A stretch of DNA of 64,000 nt from Tethya wilhelma (lineage: Eukaryota > Porifera > Demospongiae > Tethyida > Tethyidae). A model generated the notes under the pieces. The model worked only from the letters and a program-made list of their open reading frames with translations, had not been told where the DNA came from and searched no databases. A program made the position numbers and the translations under genes. How positions within the stretch are numbered: the first letter of the stretch is position 1; each line of letters begins with the position of its first letter. Positions 1 to 21,567 of the stretch are shown piece by piece. The DNA is taken from assembly GCA_964030475.1 (NCBI GenBank), contig CAXIPT010000001.1:14946769-15010768 (forward strand). The letters are read 5' to 3'.

Positions 1-332
1 TGTTGTGTTCATGAAGGAATCTGGAGATTTGTAGTTCCTTATGAAAATGGAGAAAGGACCATCTATGTTGGGCTATATACACGCAGTGAGTTACATTGCA
101 GGAGATATGTGCATGTAGCATGCATGACACCACATGTGCTAAGCTATGTGCATACTTTTGTGTACAGATGAAACCAATAGAGGTGTTTTGAATGCTATTA
201 CCTCGTCAGATGTCACATTGACAGCAGTTAGTCCCCTGTTGACTGAGCCTCCAACCTATACTCTTACTGTTGCTACTGATGGAGGACCTCCTGGTAGTGT
301 TAGCTGGACAATAGGTGGAGCACCAATCCCAG
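1..332 (+). CDS. Receptor tyrosine phosphatase gene A, 5' fragment (Ig-like modules A and B, partial)
   Basis: Two coding pieces are visible. The end of an Ig-like module A exon (1-85) contains CCVHEGIWRF and GERTIYVGLYT. The first half of an Ig-like module B exon (168-332) contains VTLTAVSPLLTEPPTYTL and GSVSWTIGGAPIP. They are separated by a GT-AG intron and both sit in phase 1. The second exon runs into the N at 333. After an unrelated stretch (334-3470) a near-identical copy of the same exon half restarts at 3472. So this is either the true upstream part of gene A or a paralogous or allelic end placed there by scaffolding. The first base of the window is already inside an exon, so the start is missing. 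Confidence 0.75.
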
Positions 333-333
333 N

Positions 334-517
334 TGTAATAATCAACCATATTAAGATGCATGACCATCAATACTAAGTTAATTTCATTTGCACTAAGCAT
401 TAGTTATTCATAACCAGAAAAGGTGACCTTTTAAATACACTTGTTACACTACAAGCTACGCTAATGCTTCATAGTGAAATGGTCCATCAAAAACTGAAAA
501 CACCTGTTCAGTAAAGG

Positions 518-552
<35 letters not shown>

Positions 553-780
553 ACACTGCTGTCATGTGACTACATAACTGACAGCTGGAGATGCTCTTGA
601 GGTAGAGGCTGCTCACATCCTCACACATTGGGAGGGGAGAACAATGAAACCATTACTGAGAGATCAAATGAAAAGAGTTGTGCAATGCACCACTGGGTAG
701 TAGTATTGTGGCTGATATATAACACTGATCCTCAAAGACATTTCATTGTGTTAATATATTGAATTATTTTTTAAGAGCGA

Positions 781-817
<37 letters not shown>

Positions 818-820
818 CAC
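334..820. other. Non-coding stretch with (CA)n and (GT)n microsatellites
   Basis: No supported exon. It holds a (CA)n run near 519-551 and a (GT)n run near 785-815 next to CPT1 exon 5. The missing catalytic exons of CPT1 would be expected on this side but are not recognisable. Confidence 0.6.
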
Positions 821-1424
821 AGCATATTGGTGTCCTCTGTCGTAGATAGATGAAATCAATCCACCATTTCCCAATCCAGTTCCTCATTCTCCATGACCTA
901 CAGCACACACACACACACACACCATGATATTAATATTCATATTTGCAATATTAGTGTCAATTTTGCAAGAAACCATAGGTCTCCCACATATATAGCTCAC
1001 AAGACAAGCACACAAAATGAGTGTAAGGGTGTCACCTTTCTCTCAAGATGGCTCAGAAATCAACCCTGTGTTACTCAACTGGACATAACAGACATACCAA
1101 TACCATTGATTGTGTACATTCCTCCACACTGCCATATATGGGAAAGGTCACATATTTCTCAACAACTATGCTGTGTCTATAGGTGCACAAAAATAGGGGC
1201 ACTTTGAGGGCCTATCATGATGAGAGCTGATATACCCATTAAAGACAGCAGATAAACACACAAACAGTTACTTTACAAGGAAATAGAAACTAGGGTCAGC
1301 TAAATCAACTGTAGATCAACACATACAGCTGCAGGAGGTCTCAGGGATCTTGAAGAATAACTACCATAATTGAATTTTAACAAAAGACAAGAAGAGTACT
1401 AGAGATAGGGGGATCACTTACTCT

Positions 1425-1484
<60 letters not shown>

Positions 1485-1917
1485 CACATGACCTTTTCCC
1501 TGTTTGTTTACAAACAAGGTTGCTACAGAGGAATGCTTTTAATTAATCATGAGCTCCACAATGGGCCACTGAATCTCATTATGTACCATAATGACTCCTG
1601 TCTGCCCAGCTCTGCCTTGTGCACAGGGAGGAGCTCACAATAATTACCATTAATAATGTGTTTACTCCTAGGTCAGTTTCTCTAGCTACCAAGTACCTGA
1701 GAGTGAGAAAGAATTGGAGTTTCTTGCCATCTTTTTTCAGGAACTCTTGAACAGCCTGCAATGGGATTAATAACCATGTGAATGTGACCTTAGGTGTACC
1801 TACTAGCACACACACACACACAGTACAGAGTTCCCAGCGCTACTGACCTCTATGAATATTCAAATCAGTTCCCTGAATTGCACTACACCTCCCGCTATAC
1901 ATATTATACATGTACAT

Positions 1918-1962
<45 letters not shown>

Positions 1963-3283
1963 ATAGTGAAAGGTCAATTCAATAATGTTGACTAAAAATA
2001 AAACAGAGATATTTTTATCTGCTCCTCTATAAGCATAAACAGTACACTGGGAAGCCAAAAGGTCAGGCAAAGCCTTAAAGTAAATTAAAATTTTAGAAAA
2101 TGGGCAATCAGTAAACTAAGTAGGTATTTGGCAATGGGAGTACATTGCACACACACAATACCCTGTCCATTACTGGAGATATTAGCTGCCATTTGGCAAA
2201 AGGTGACCATTCTAATTGGGCATTCCAGTGCCATGAAATGTCGGCTGCAATTGTTGACTATCTTTTCATCGCATTAACATGTTACTTCCTACAGCCACTG
2301 GTGGCCAGTCCTGCTATACAATGTGTCAGCTCCTTATGATGGCTACACTACTACTGGCAGCTCTGTGAAAGGAAGAACTAGCGTGTGTACACACACACAC
2401 ACACACACACCCTTGCTAATCTGTTCAAAGGGTGAATCTCATCACACAGGGAACTCTGATAAGGACTGGGAATGCACCTAGACTGACCTTTTTGAGACCA
2501 CACACAAAAGCCTAGCCATCAACAATCACAATAAATATTATGGTCATTAGCCCAACCTTTCTACATCTAAACATTTAACATACAAAACAAACATTTTTTT
2601 TAGCATTCACTTACAGCTTCTGTTTGCTTATAGTCCTCTTCAGACAGGAGAGGCTTCACAGTGCGCAAGTACCTGCAGAGAATGACTTGCATATAAACAA
2701 AAAAAAGGAATATGTGACAATCTTTATGCAACCAACGTACTTCTTGCAGGTGGTCTTGAGCGGAGGCACGGGAAGAGATGGAAGACAGTCCTGGTACTTC
2801 AGTGAGCCTCTGTTCTTGGTGCCCAGGAGAGCCAACATCAGTAGCATCCACAGCTGAGAACCACCAACAGAAAACAAACAAATAAACACGTAAACAACAA
2901 TATACATTTCCAACACAACTCAGGTGGAATAAAAGCTCACGAATGAAAGAGCTCCTATCATGCTACCTTACTTTATTGATAGGGTTCTTTGGGCGCAGCA
3001 TCCATCCATCGTACTCAAGAAGACGCCGAATCACGATGGACTTCATCCAGTTCCAAATGAACAGTAACATGGTGCCGCCGAGAAAGCCGAAGATGGCAGG
3101 AAGAAAGGTTCTCAGACCTGTCAGCGGCTGCACCATGGACATGAGCGCTTCGCCAGTGTTCGTGACGGTGCCGAACTCTTTGAGAAGGTAGTCCATTGAA
3201 ATGGCAGTGGACGGGAGGTATTGCGAGAAGATGGCATAGTTTACGACGGCCCCCATGCCGCCTGCTAGGATGAAACTCGTCAT
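821..3283 (-). CDS. CPT1: Carnitine O-palmitoyltransferase 1, N-terminal part (5 exons)
   Basis: Exons on the minus strand: 2972-3283, 2741-2853, 2615-2672, 1697-1755 and 821-897, joined in consistent phase at GT-AG sites. The protein starts MTSFILAGG and has two hydrophobic segments (near residues 4-20 and 67-84). Then come the CPT1-like stretches LLEYDGWMLRP, CLPSLPVPPLKTTCKK, YLRTVKPLLSEEDY, KKLQFFLTLRSW and KWWIDFIYLRQRTP, in the same order as in animal CPT1 from memory. CPT1 sits in the outer mitochondrial membrane and moves long-chain acyl groups from CoA to carnitine. The catalytic domain is absent: no exon with the expected NSNYY stretch is seen between 334 and 820. The chosen ATG leaves about 45 residues of the usual N-terminus missing; an upstream exon or a diverged N-terminus is possible. 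The gene lies alone on the piece between the Ns at 333 and 3471. Confidence 0.85.
1425..1483. repeat. (GA)n microsatellite in CPT1 intron
   Basis: A dinucleotide run of about 59 bases with one interruption, inside the intron between CPT1 exons 4 and 5. A (CA)n run near 904-921 lies just upstream of exon 5, and others lie at about 1919-1961 and 2391-2411 in the intron between exons 3 and 4. Confidence 0.9.
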
Positions 3284-3471
3284 TTTTGCAAGCAAGCGAG
3301 CAAACAACAGTAGGAGAGAAGAGACAGATACGCAGTTACTTTTTTTCGCCTGCTTCTCTTGTTTTTGTTTTGGTTTTGCAGAGAAGAGGTCACCTTTTGA
3401 GGTATGTAGAGGGTGTGTCGCTGGTGTGTACGAGTCGGCGCCAAGTACGCGCGGGTACGCGGGAATTACCN

Positions 3472-12781
<9,310 letters not shown>

Positions 12782-13156
12782 TGTTTAGCCTATGTATGTT
12801 TTTGCCTCCAGCTTCAGCTGATCACTTACCATAGTATCATATATACTATACCAGTTTTGCAGGCTATGGATTGTTTCTCATTAATAATTATTATTATAGA
12901 CAAACATTAATCATCATCATAATACATTAGCCTCGAACCAAGGCTCTCTCCTTTTCGAGGAGGGAGGGGCCTGGGTACGAGGCTAGTAACCATGTAAAAT
13001 TCAAAATTGTGTGTGGGGGGTCACTATATAGGTCACCGCGCGTGCGTGTGTATATCCGCGCAGTTCTTCGCTAATTTTTCTGTGGTATCGCGCTCGGGCT
13101 CTCTAATTCATGACTCCTCCCACACGGGATCACTCAAGATCAGAAAGTTGGAACAG
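12782..13156 (+). promoter_or_regulatory. Intergenic spacer between genes A and B, presumed promoter of B
   Basis: 375 bases separate the stop of gene A from the ATG of gene B. It is AT-rich at first, then holds a short hairpin repeat with AGCCTCG and CGAGGCTA ends (about 12931-12987), then a GC-richer stretch just before the ATG. No TATA box or Inr can be claimed. The presumed promoter role rests only on position. Confidence 0.4.
12931..12987. repeat. Short terminal-inverted repeat element (AGCCTCG...CGAGGCTA)
   Basis: The ends are complementary over about 8 bases, and the inner text ACCAAGGCTCTCTCC also occurs at about 41233-41283 with the same GTACGAGGCTA end. It is a small dispersed repeat. 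Confidence 0.5.
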
Positions 13157-14671
13157 ATGGGTCGTGTGTGGATTGCTGTTTTACTGCTCTACTCATTGAA
13201 CGGAGCACTAGTGGCTCAAGTCCCAATCCCAGGTGAGTATGTGGTGGGTTTTCGGTGTTTATTATCATTGTGCATAGATTTTTGTCCAAAATTATGTTAT
13301 GAATCGGGACATAGTTTGAAATAGCTGTTAGCTATAAATGTTTGACACGCTGTCATAGTCTATACAGCTATCCTGATAGTTCGTTTAATCAATTTGCTGG
13401 GCATTAAAACCACAAACATAAAGTCAAATAAGTCCCTCCCATAGCTCATGCTCGCTAGCTAATTCGTCCAAGTCCTGAAAGTTTTTTCATACTCAAACAC
13501 TACATATACCTGTGTTTGGTTTTAGATATTTATTTATATATATAATATAGATCTCTAGCCTCTATAAGGCAACACGGGGTAATTTCGGTCACTCTTCAGC
13601 TACAGTTGAAATTCGAAGCAATCTATCTTCACAAGACAGTGCAACTTCTTCCTGGGCCTGCATGAGGTACTACACTATGTTAGTGTCTTGCAGCAAAAAA
13701 CTTGACTCGATCACTTGCTTCTAAGTGGGAAATCTTTCATGGTTTACAATCCTCGTTCAATATTCAGAAAAAAAATTTTTGGGGGTATTTTTGGTCGCCC
13801 AGTGAAAAAGAAGCTCAGAAACTGTAGGAACCAAAATTGCGAACCATATGCCACCACATTAGTTTGTTGGCCTGTTTAGGTTACTATGAAAAAATGAGAT
13901 AATATATAACAGCATTACTTTGTTTGTATTTTAGTTTTGTTCTGAAACTATAGTAATTTTTTTTCATTGTTCTATTTGTGATACCATGTGGTACTGAGAC
14001 TTTGACCTCCCGCTACCAGACTGCAGCACCAGTGCAAGAGAGACAGCTGAGTTGTGCCACAGTATGTGGAACACTTTAGCTTTGAGCAAAAGTCTTCTCT
14101 CTGTAGCTGAGAGTGATTTGTTTACAAAGGGACCGGAAATAAACTGTGACCGGAAATAAATCATGTACCCTGTTTTACCTTATCTATCTCTAATCATATA
14201 AAATAGGGCTTTCTTTTTATGACATTGTCATAATTTGAGAAATTGGGGTTACTGACTGGGTAAGTACATATTTTCAAAGTTTAAATTTTAACACCAGTCC
14301 ATTCTTGCCAAAAGTTTCGATTACAGTGCAGTAATCATCAACAAGGCTGTATGGTCTACAATCCCCTGGGGGAGGGCCATTGCACTAGCAGCACAGGTAT
14401 ATCTGAAACAATTTCAACCCAGTAACTCACCTCAACATCCATTGCCCATTGTGCTGTACCAGTTTCGGCCAATACCAGGCCTCATCAGCAGCACTGGGGC
14501 AGCATGGTGTCATCTCCATCATGAGTATCATCAACTGAGACATAGTATAACTGTACTGCATCCAGCAATGATGACGCCAGGCGTGGCAACACAACCATGA
14601 CGTCATCAGCGTCTAACGACGCGTCGACCCAGGTCACGTGGACACCCAACACCGCACGACTAGAAAGTGTG

Positions 14672-14705
<34 letters not shown>

Positions 14706-17700
14706 CGACTACCGTAATCCTCTGCACGTGATACTCACACGCCGAGGCTTAACTAGGGATATATACAGCCTTGTTCCCAGGCCTTCCCCGGCACGCAGCT
14801 AGCTGTCAATTTGTTCCATATGGCAACTCTAGTATCACTTGAAACTGTTTTGATGGTGTTGATTGCACTCGCTCTATATAATTTTGCGAGTTGTTCCAAA
14901 GGTCACCATCATTAACAAAGATCGTCTGGGCGCCCAGGCAAAGATCGTCTCAGTAAAATCCACCATATATATATAACTTGGCCGAAAAAAGTCAGAAGCC
15001 TGTCTATCCATGCTTCAAGCTATAGTTTAACTACCTAAGCCCTGCCCACCGAAGGTTCATTTTACAAGCAAGATCAAGAATAATGAAGTCAGTGTGATCA
15101 TTTGCACTTTGTTTTCCTTCAAATTGTAGCAGCAGAGAATAGTTTTATTCTCAGGTCAAAGAGATAGAACCTAGTATCTGTTCATTAGTTTGTCGAGAAA
15201 TTTAGATTGCTAACTTAATCTAGGCTATCATGGATTTCTCTAGGCTATGTACCAAGCCCCACTTATCATATTCTGTGCAAATGTGATCAACTGCTCTCGC
15301 GTACAATACTGTTACATACAGAAACAACATTGATTTATAATACAAGCTACTTAAAGCTAAATAGTCACTACTGTTGAAGGCACTCTTTTAAATCTTGACC
15401 TTTGGCTAACTGCATGTATAGTCAATGAATACAAGCCCATTTCATTTAAGAGCTAATCTAAGAGGATCATGTGCTCCTTTATTATAAGTAGGCACAATTT
15501 TCTCTATATATAGCTCATGCAATTGTTGATAAAAGCAACTAGGTATGTACACTACAATGCATTGAACTCAGACTGCAATCATAAATTGTCATGAACCTAT
15601 TACTCTTCTTCAGATTTCACACTCTTACTCAATGGTGAGGTTATACCTGAACATGAAGCACTAGCCAAGGAAGCTGTGGGTATACAGGGAAATCCAGATG
15701 ATGCACTCTCTGTTGTGTTTTTAAGTTCTGGAGGAAATCCTAGACTTATCTATCCATTTGGTGGTGATGTACGATCACCAGATGCTGGTGAAGTTTGGAG
15801 AGTTACAACTGCAACATTCTCTAATGACTCACGAATCCTACGTCTTTTGAGAAGAGAAGACATAAGGCAATGTTGTGTTCATGAAGGAGTCTGGAGATTT
15901 GTAGTTCCTGATGGCAGTGGAGAGAGGACCATCCATGTTGGACTCTACACTGGTAAGAGCATGTATTGTGCTAAAAGATCTGCAAGCTGCAATTTATATT
16001 ATATACTCTGAATAACAGATGAACCCAATAGAGGTGTTATAAATACTATAACCTCATCAGACGTCACATTGACAGCAGTCAGTCCCCTGTTGACTGAGCC
16101 TCCAACCTATACTCTTACTGTTGCTACTGATGGAGGACCTCCTGGTAGTGTTAGCTGGACAATAGGTGGAGTACCAATCCCAGACAGCACTGTGACTAGA
16201 ACTGCTATTAGTGCTACTATTGCTGATAGAGAGAATGCTCGCTATATCAACACACTGATGGCAAGAGGGAGACCAAGTGGTACCATCACATTTACTGCTG
16301 ACAACAGACGTACCCCAACTCCACGAAATATACAAATCAACCTCTGTAAGTGCTATTGTAACTCTATATCAAGCTATTTTTAAGCCTCGGTGCGTGTGTA
16401 GCACGTGCAGAGGATTACAGTAGTCGTTTTGTCTGTCTGTCTGTTCCGTCGAAATCTCAAAAAAAGCAGCTCTAGCAACAAATTTGATGGTACTTACGTT
16501 CATAAATCTGAATGATCTTGTAGATATATATTTTTTTGCTGTCCAAAACACTGTAGTTACTTAGATTTGAGGCTTTTGCTTCTTTTGAGTGCTTAGCTTG
16601 GAGACCACGCCTATTAATCTGGTGTGTGTTTTCTAGAATCAGATGCTGTGCTGTTGGCCAAGACATCCAGGAGTTAGTCTGCTTGCTATGTAAGCATATA
16701 AATGTATTAGCATGTATAAAATTTTCAGTGTGGCCAGCTAGAGCTAAGCTGCATGGCTACTGATTAAGCCTCGGCATGTACACGATCATTCACTCTTATG
16801 AACGTAAGTACCATCAATTTTGTCGCTAGAGCCGCCTTTCTTGGCTAGAGCCGCCTTTCTTGAGATTTCGAGTGAACAGACAGACAAAACGACTACCATA
16901 ATCCTCTGCACATGCCGAGGCTTAATCAGTAGCCATGCAGCTTAGCTATAGCTGGCCACACTGAAAATTCTTTACCATGCTCTTACCAGTGTAGAGCAAA
17001 TGATCACTGCGTGGTGCATCAGGCCATGGAAGTCCCCAGGCTATATTCAGGTCAGGTCTATGCTGCTACTGCTGTTGGTTAGTGTTCCTTGGAAAGACAG
17101 ACAAGGGTTGGCCTGCTTTCTATGCAAGCATCTAGATGTATAGATTTTTTTTTAAAGTGACTCTACTGGAATCAGGCTCAGGTCGGCTCCTGGCCATGGC
17201 TATACTCCAACTATTTTATTATAGATTCTACTATCTATGATTTTACAACAGTTGAGCATTCCAGTACAATCATGTGTAATATCATAGCATATCTTCCAGT
17301 CTGTGACTTGCATATTCTGCTCCATCACAGAGTTATATCAGTGGTGGAACCTAGGCTGGCTTTGAGTGTCACGACACACGATATGTTGATACTGTGTATA
17401 TAGCATTATAAGTGCACTGACTAGCTAAGTGTGCCGAGGCTTGTGCACCATCGGTGCCTTCATTATTCACTGGTAGTCCAGCTAGACCTTTGTATCAATA
17501 GCTAGCTATTTGACAACAGTTGAGCATTCAAGTGCATCTTAGATAAATATCTATGAGTGGATGGCATTGCTGCTAAGTATAGCTCATCTGGTTCACTTGC
17601 TACAAGTAAACATTCCAAACAGCTCAGGTGATGGTTGGACAGTGAGTCATGATGAGCAAGTATCCCTGATGCATTGCTGACTGTCACTACCTCCTCTGCA

Positions 17701-20700
17701 CCGAGGCTTTAGCACCTTGGTGCTTTTCATTGTCTATGCTTTACTTTTGAACAACTACAACCTAATATTAATAATTATGTGTACTCGAAAGATATAAAAT
17801 GCATTGATTTTGGGGCTGCTTCTTCACCTCCAAACATAGCTATCACAATATTGCAAACTGAAACTCAGAATTTTGACCATTTTTCTGTTCTCTTTGATGG
17901 ACTTGAGAGCTCATTGGATACCGATATTAATATGCCAAAACTTTCCAACTCGAAAAGTACTATTTTATGCATATTTACTTGTGCAAGAACTTGCTCAAGA
18001 ATAATAGTTTTCTTCTGGAAACAATATAATGATAGAGCACATTCTTGGTTCAAAGATTGATTCAATTAGCCATAAATGGGATGGGATTAAATTCACCCTA
18101 ACTTATGGTTTCCACTCACACAAAACAATTTCGTACCAATATCTTGCTTGTGCTAGCCTGTACTGATTTGGTGAGTCTCTGCTGAAAGACTATGATAACT
18201 TAGGGTGTATGTCAATTTATAATTGTATTAATCTTACCATCCACAGTTCCTGGCCCACCTACTAATGTCCAAGCTTCACAAGTTGGAGAGAGACAAGTCC
18301 AAGTCACTTGGACTAGAGTAACTGGTGCTACCAGTGGATACAGTATTAGTGTGACTGGCCAGCCACGTACTACACTTGCTTCCACAGCAACTAGTTATAC
18401 ACTGTCTAATGTTGATCCTGGTACTGTTGAGACGTCTCTTGTGTCTCTTTCTTCAATGAATTCTCTGTCTGTGTATAGTGCTGGGGCAACTGCTAGTGTT
18501 GAGGTGTTTGGTAAGACCCATATTCATTTCATGTGTGCTGTATCAATTTCTGTCTTCCTCTGTGAACTATTCTAGCTCTTCCAACTCCTATCATCTTGAG
18601 TTCCTCTTCAGTTCTCTCCTCAACATCTCTAAGAGTTGAGTGGTCACTGTCTTCTGGTAGTGGGAATAAGCCTGCTGATGAATTTAGCATAGCCTACACA
18701 CGTACATCAACTTGTTCACCTAATTTCGCAGACTCTGAGACAGTTGGTGGCTCACTACGTACAAGTGATATTGGAGTTGAAGAGTTCAGCACATACAGTG
18801 TCACAGTGACAGCTGTGTATAGGTTTGGAGGCTCTAATCCATCAGTTATGAAAGCAAGTGTTGGTGCAATTACATTAAATACCCCATCTGCTGGTAGGTA
18901 CTTTCAGGAGCTTACAAGAGCCTTGGCCACTACCATTAAATTGTACTATTTGTCTATTCTTACACAGCTCCCTCTAGTGCTCCATCAGGTCTCTCTATAC
19001 AAAATGTGTTGGCTACTTCTGTGGAGCTCTCTTGGAATGAATTGCCTTGTTTCGATCGGAATGGTGACATCACTAGCTACACAATAGAATATGTTGGAGA
19101 CTCACAGACCATCACTGCCTCATCCTCTGATATATCTCGCACAGTTGAGGGCTTGATTCCTTTCACAGAGTACTCCTTTTCAGTGGCTGCTGTGAATAGT
19201 GTTGATACTGGACCATTCACTGAACCCATGACTGTTAGAACAGCTGAGAGCAGTGAGTTAATTCACTTTAATATCTCAGTAGTTCCCAATATGTTTCTTT
19301 CTTCAGCTCCTGGTATTGTTGACTCACTGACTCTCACTCCTAAGTTCACATCAATTGAAGTAACCTGGTCCCCACCTGACAGACCAAATGGGATCATTAC
19401 ACAGTATGAGGTCTCACACACAATAAATTCTGTTACAACTGTCAACATCACAAACAACTCTACATTGGAGTTCACCATCTCTTCTCTGGAACCTGGGACT
19501 AGTGTCACTATCACTGTGAGAGCATTCACTAGCATTGGACCTGGAGAGACTGTTACTGTCAACAACAGGACACTCACTGCACCTCGTAAGCCTACCTCAT
19601 TGTACCAACTGTTTGGCTTTGTTCCCTGGCCTTTTCTCTTCACTTATGTATATCCGTATATGGACCACACCTGGAACACCACACCACACCACACATGAAA
19701 AGGAGAGAAAAAGGCTTGGTTGATTTTAACAACGTGTGCTTATGTGATGTAAGCCTGCATCAGACAGAAAGTTTAGAACCAGTTGTTAGAGCTCTTGAGC
19801 CCCAAAATGTCAGCTATGTCACCTTTATTGTCCCATTGCTGTCTTTAGATGGTTGATTTGTTACTGACATCATGTAAGCACGTGTGATTAAAGTCAACCA
19901 GGCCTTTTCTTTTCTCCCTTCTCTCCTTTGTGTGGGTGTAGTCTACATACGGATATACATGAGTGGAGAGAAAAAGGCTGGGAATGAGGCTAACAACTGT
20001 TTTATGGTTGTTGTTCAAATATATCTATTCAATACAGCTCCTGTATCCAATGTTAAAGTCGCTAGCATTGATGCCACAACAGTGAATGTGACTTGGGACC
20101 CTCTCACCATTGAACAGATCACTGGATACCGTGTCTTCTATTCTCTCACTAACAGCAGGAAGAGACAGAGTGAGGGATCAAGCAATGTGACAGGACGAGA
20201 AACAACCTCTGCAACAATAGGAGGTCTTATCAGTGGTGCAACCTACTCCTTTAGTGTGGTGGGTGTGGCTAGACTGGAAGGAGAGGAGCCTATTGAAGGA
20301 GTAAGAGATCCACAACAAGCCGTTTCCCACACACCTACTGATCCTCCTAGTACTGGTGGTGGTAGCTCGGTTGGAGCGATCATTGGAGGGATCATTGTCG
20401 CCATTGTGGTCTTGATCATTGTCATCATAGCCGTAGTGTTTGTTGTCTACCTCTGGAGGTGAGTTAGTTCATGGTGGCATGTTTATAACCCCACACTCCC
20501 ATGACATGACACACTCTCTCTGGTGTGTTTTTCAATCCAGGAAGCACCAAAAAAACAAGGCCTATGTCTACTCCAAGTCTAACTCTGGATCCATTGCTCA
20601 GACTGTACACTACACCAAGGCCCCTGAGGCTTCACCAGATGTCCTTATTGATTTTGTGGGTGAGTCAACATGTCCACTTGATTGATGTGTTTTGGGTTTG

Positions 20701-21323
20701 GGTATATATTCACGGATTGTGGAAGATTTTATTGTTTGTGTTTCCCTGCACTGACAGAGCCTGATATTGAGGAGTTCCCTAAGGACACTCATGTGACTGA
20801 GGGTGAAGCAGTGTTCTTTACAGTCAAAGTGAATGGGAAGCCTCCGCCCACTCTCATCTGGTATCGTGATGGGAAAGAGATTCAGAGTGACTACTCTCAA
20901 GAGATCAAGGCAGATGGCAGTCTCTCTCTCCCTTCAACTGAACCCAAGCACACTGGAGTGTACCAGCTTGTGGCCAAGAATTCTGCCGGTAGTGCTGAGA
21001 GAGAAGTGAAGCTGTTTGTCCACATGGAGGGAGGGGAGACTCCTGCCATTACAAGGAAGAGTGTTGACCTGACCCCCATCCCTCTAGCTCAGTTTGGAGA
21101 GTATGTGTCTAGCAATCATGAACAGAGCAACAGAGGCTTCAGAGATATCTATGGGGTGAGTGTGGTTCTTCAACAATCTGCTTTTCTGTAAAGTTTGTGA
21201 CATTTTACGCACTTTATTGTTTGAAATTGGTGTAGGCTCTTGAAAATGGAGATGATAGACCAAAGGAAGTAGGATTGAGCCCTGAGTTCAAGAAGCTTAA
21301 CAGATTTGCCAATATCACAGTGT
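13157..21323 (+). CDS. Receptor-type tyrosine phosphatase gene B (5' part; catalytic exons lost at gap)
   Basis: Exons: signal peptide 13157-13232, Ig-like A 15614-15952, Ig-like B 16019-16345, FN3 18247-18510, 18576-18893, 18968-19252, 19307-19585, FN3 plus TM in one exon 20038-20458, juxtamembrane 20541-20659, Ig-like 20758-21155, first PTP exon 21236-21323. All phases agree. The start MGRVWIAVLLLYSLNG is a clear signal peptide, nearly the same as that of gene C. It has one copy of the A-F cassette, where gene A has two. The TM reads SVGAIIGGIIVAIVVLIIVI. The last exon encodes ALENGDDRPKEVGLSPEFKK and KLNRFANITV, the entry to PTP D1. The sequence then runs through a (CA)n tract into the N at 21568, so the phosphatase domains are not in this contig. 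Two introns (13233-15613 and 16346-18246) are far longer than the others and hold repeats. Confidence 0.93.
13233..15613. other. Long first intron of gene B
   Basis: No exon recognised. It contains a (CA)n run near 14672-14702, followed by the repeat text AAAACGACTACCGTAATCCT and GCCGAGGCTTAA (14702-14752), shared with 16380-16440 and 16879-16923. The rest is AT-rich unique-looking sequence; enhancers cannot be judged by eye. Confidence 0.5.
16346..18246. other. Long intron of gene B with foldback repeats
   Basis: It contains copies of the GCCTCGG / CGACTACxxTAATCCTCTGC repeat (16380-16440 and 16879-16923) and further CCGAGGCTT copies near 17432 and 17701. It also holds a foldback with arms at about 16715-16780 and 16911-16975. 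No exon is supported. Confidence 0.55.
16715..16975. mobile_element. Foldback/MITE-like element in gene B intron
   Basis: Arms of about 60 bases are near-perfect inverted copies: TTTTCAGTGTGGCCAGCTA and CTGCATGGCTACTGATTAAG on the left, with their complements on the right. They enclose about 130 bases that include the CTAGAGCCGCCTTTCTT direct repeat (about 16826-16861). It has no coding capacity, so it is probably non-autonomous. Confidence 0.6.
19612..19998. mobile_element. MITE-like inverted repeat in the FN3-F/FN3-G intron of gene B
   Basis: Near 19620-19665 the text TATGTATATCCGTATATGGA appears, and near 19936-19985 the complement (CTACATACGGATATACATGA followed by GAGAGAAAAAGGCTGGGAA) appears. 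Further inner complementarity (AGGCTTGGTTGATTTTAA / AAAGTCAACCAGGCC) makes a foldback of about 380 bp. The homologous intron in gene A is only 80 bp, so this is an insertion in B. Confidence 0.6.
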
Positions 21324-21475
21324 GTAAGTTGGAACAATTGTCAGCAAGTCATGTGCTAAATTGTTTGTCTGTCAGGTATCCTTTTCCCATGTGATGAATC
21401 TAGTTAGCAACTATTACTGCTGACCTTCCACTTCCTTTTATGTAGTTATGTACACATCTGTTAATAAATACTCTC

Positions 21476-21479
<4 letters not shown>

Positions 21480-21567
<88 letters not shown>
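21480..21567. repeat. (CA)n microsatellite ending at an assembly gap
   Basis: About 88 bases of uninterrupted CA run directly to the N at 21568. The contig very likely broke at this repeat. Beyond it the coding strand switches to minus. Confidence 0.95.

Noticed and set aside
14401..14620. Possible hidden exon in the long intron of gene B
   Set aside because: Neither strand gives a frame with a known domain and matching splice phase. The stretch is next to dispersed repeats.
21480..21567. Tandem repeat resembling a CRISPR-type array at first glance
   Set aside because: It is a plain CA microsatellite with no spacers; a CRISPR array is not expected in an animal genome.
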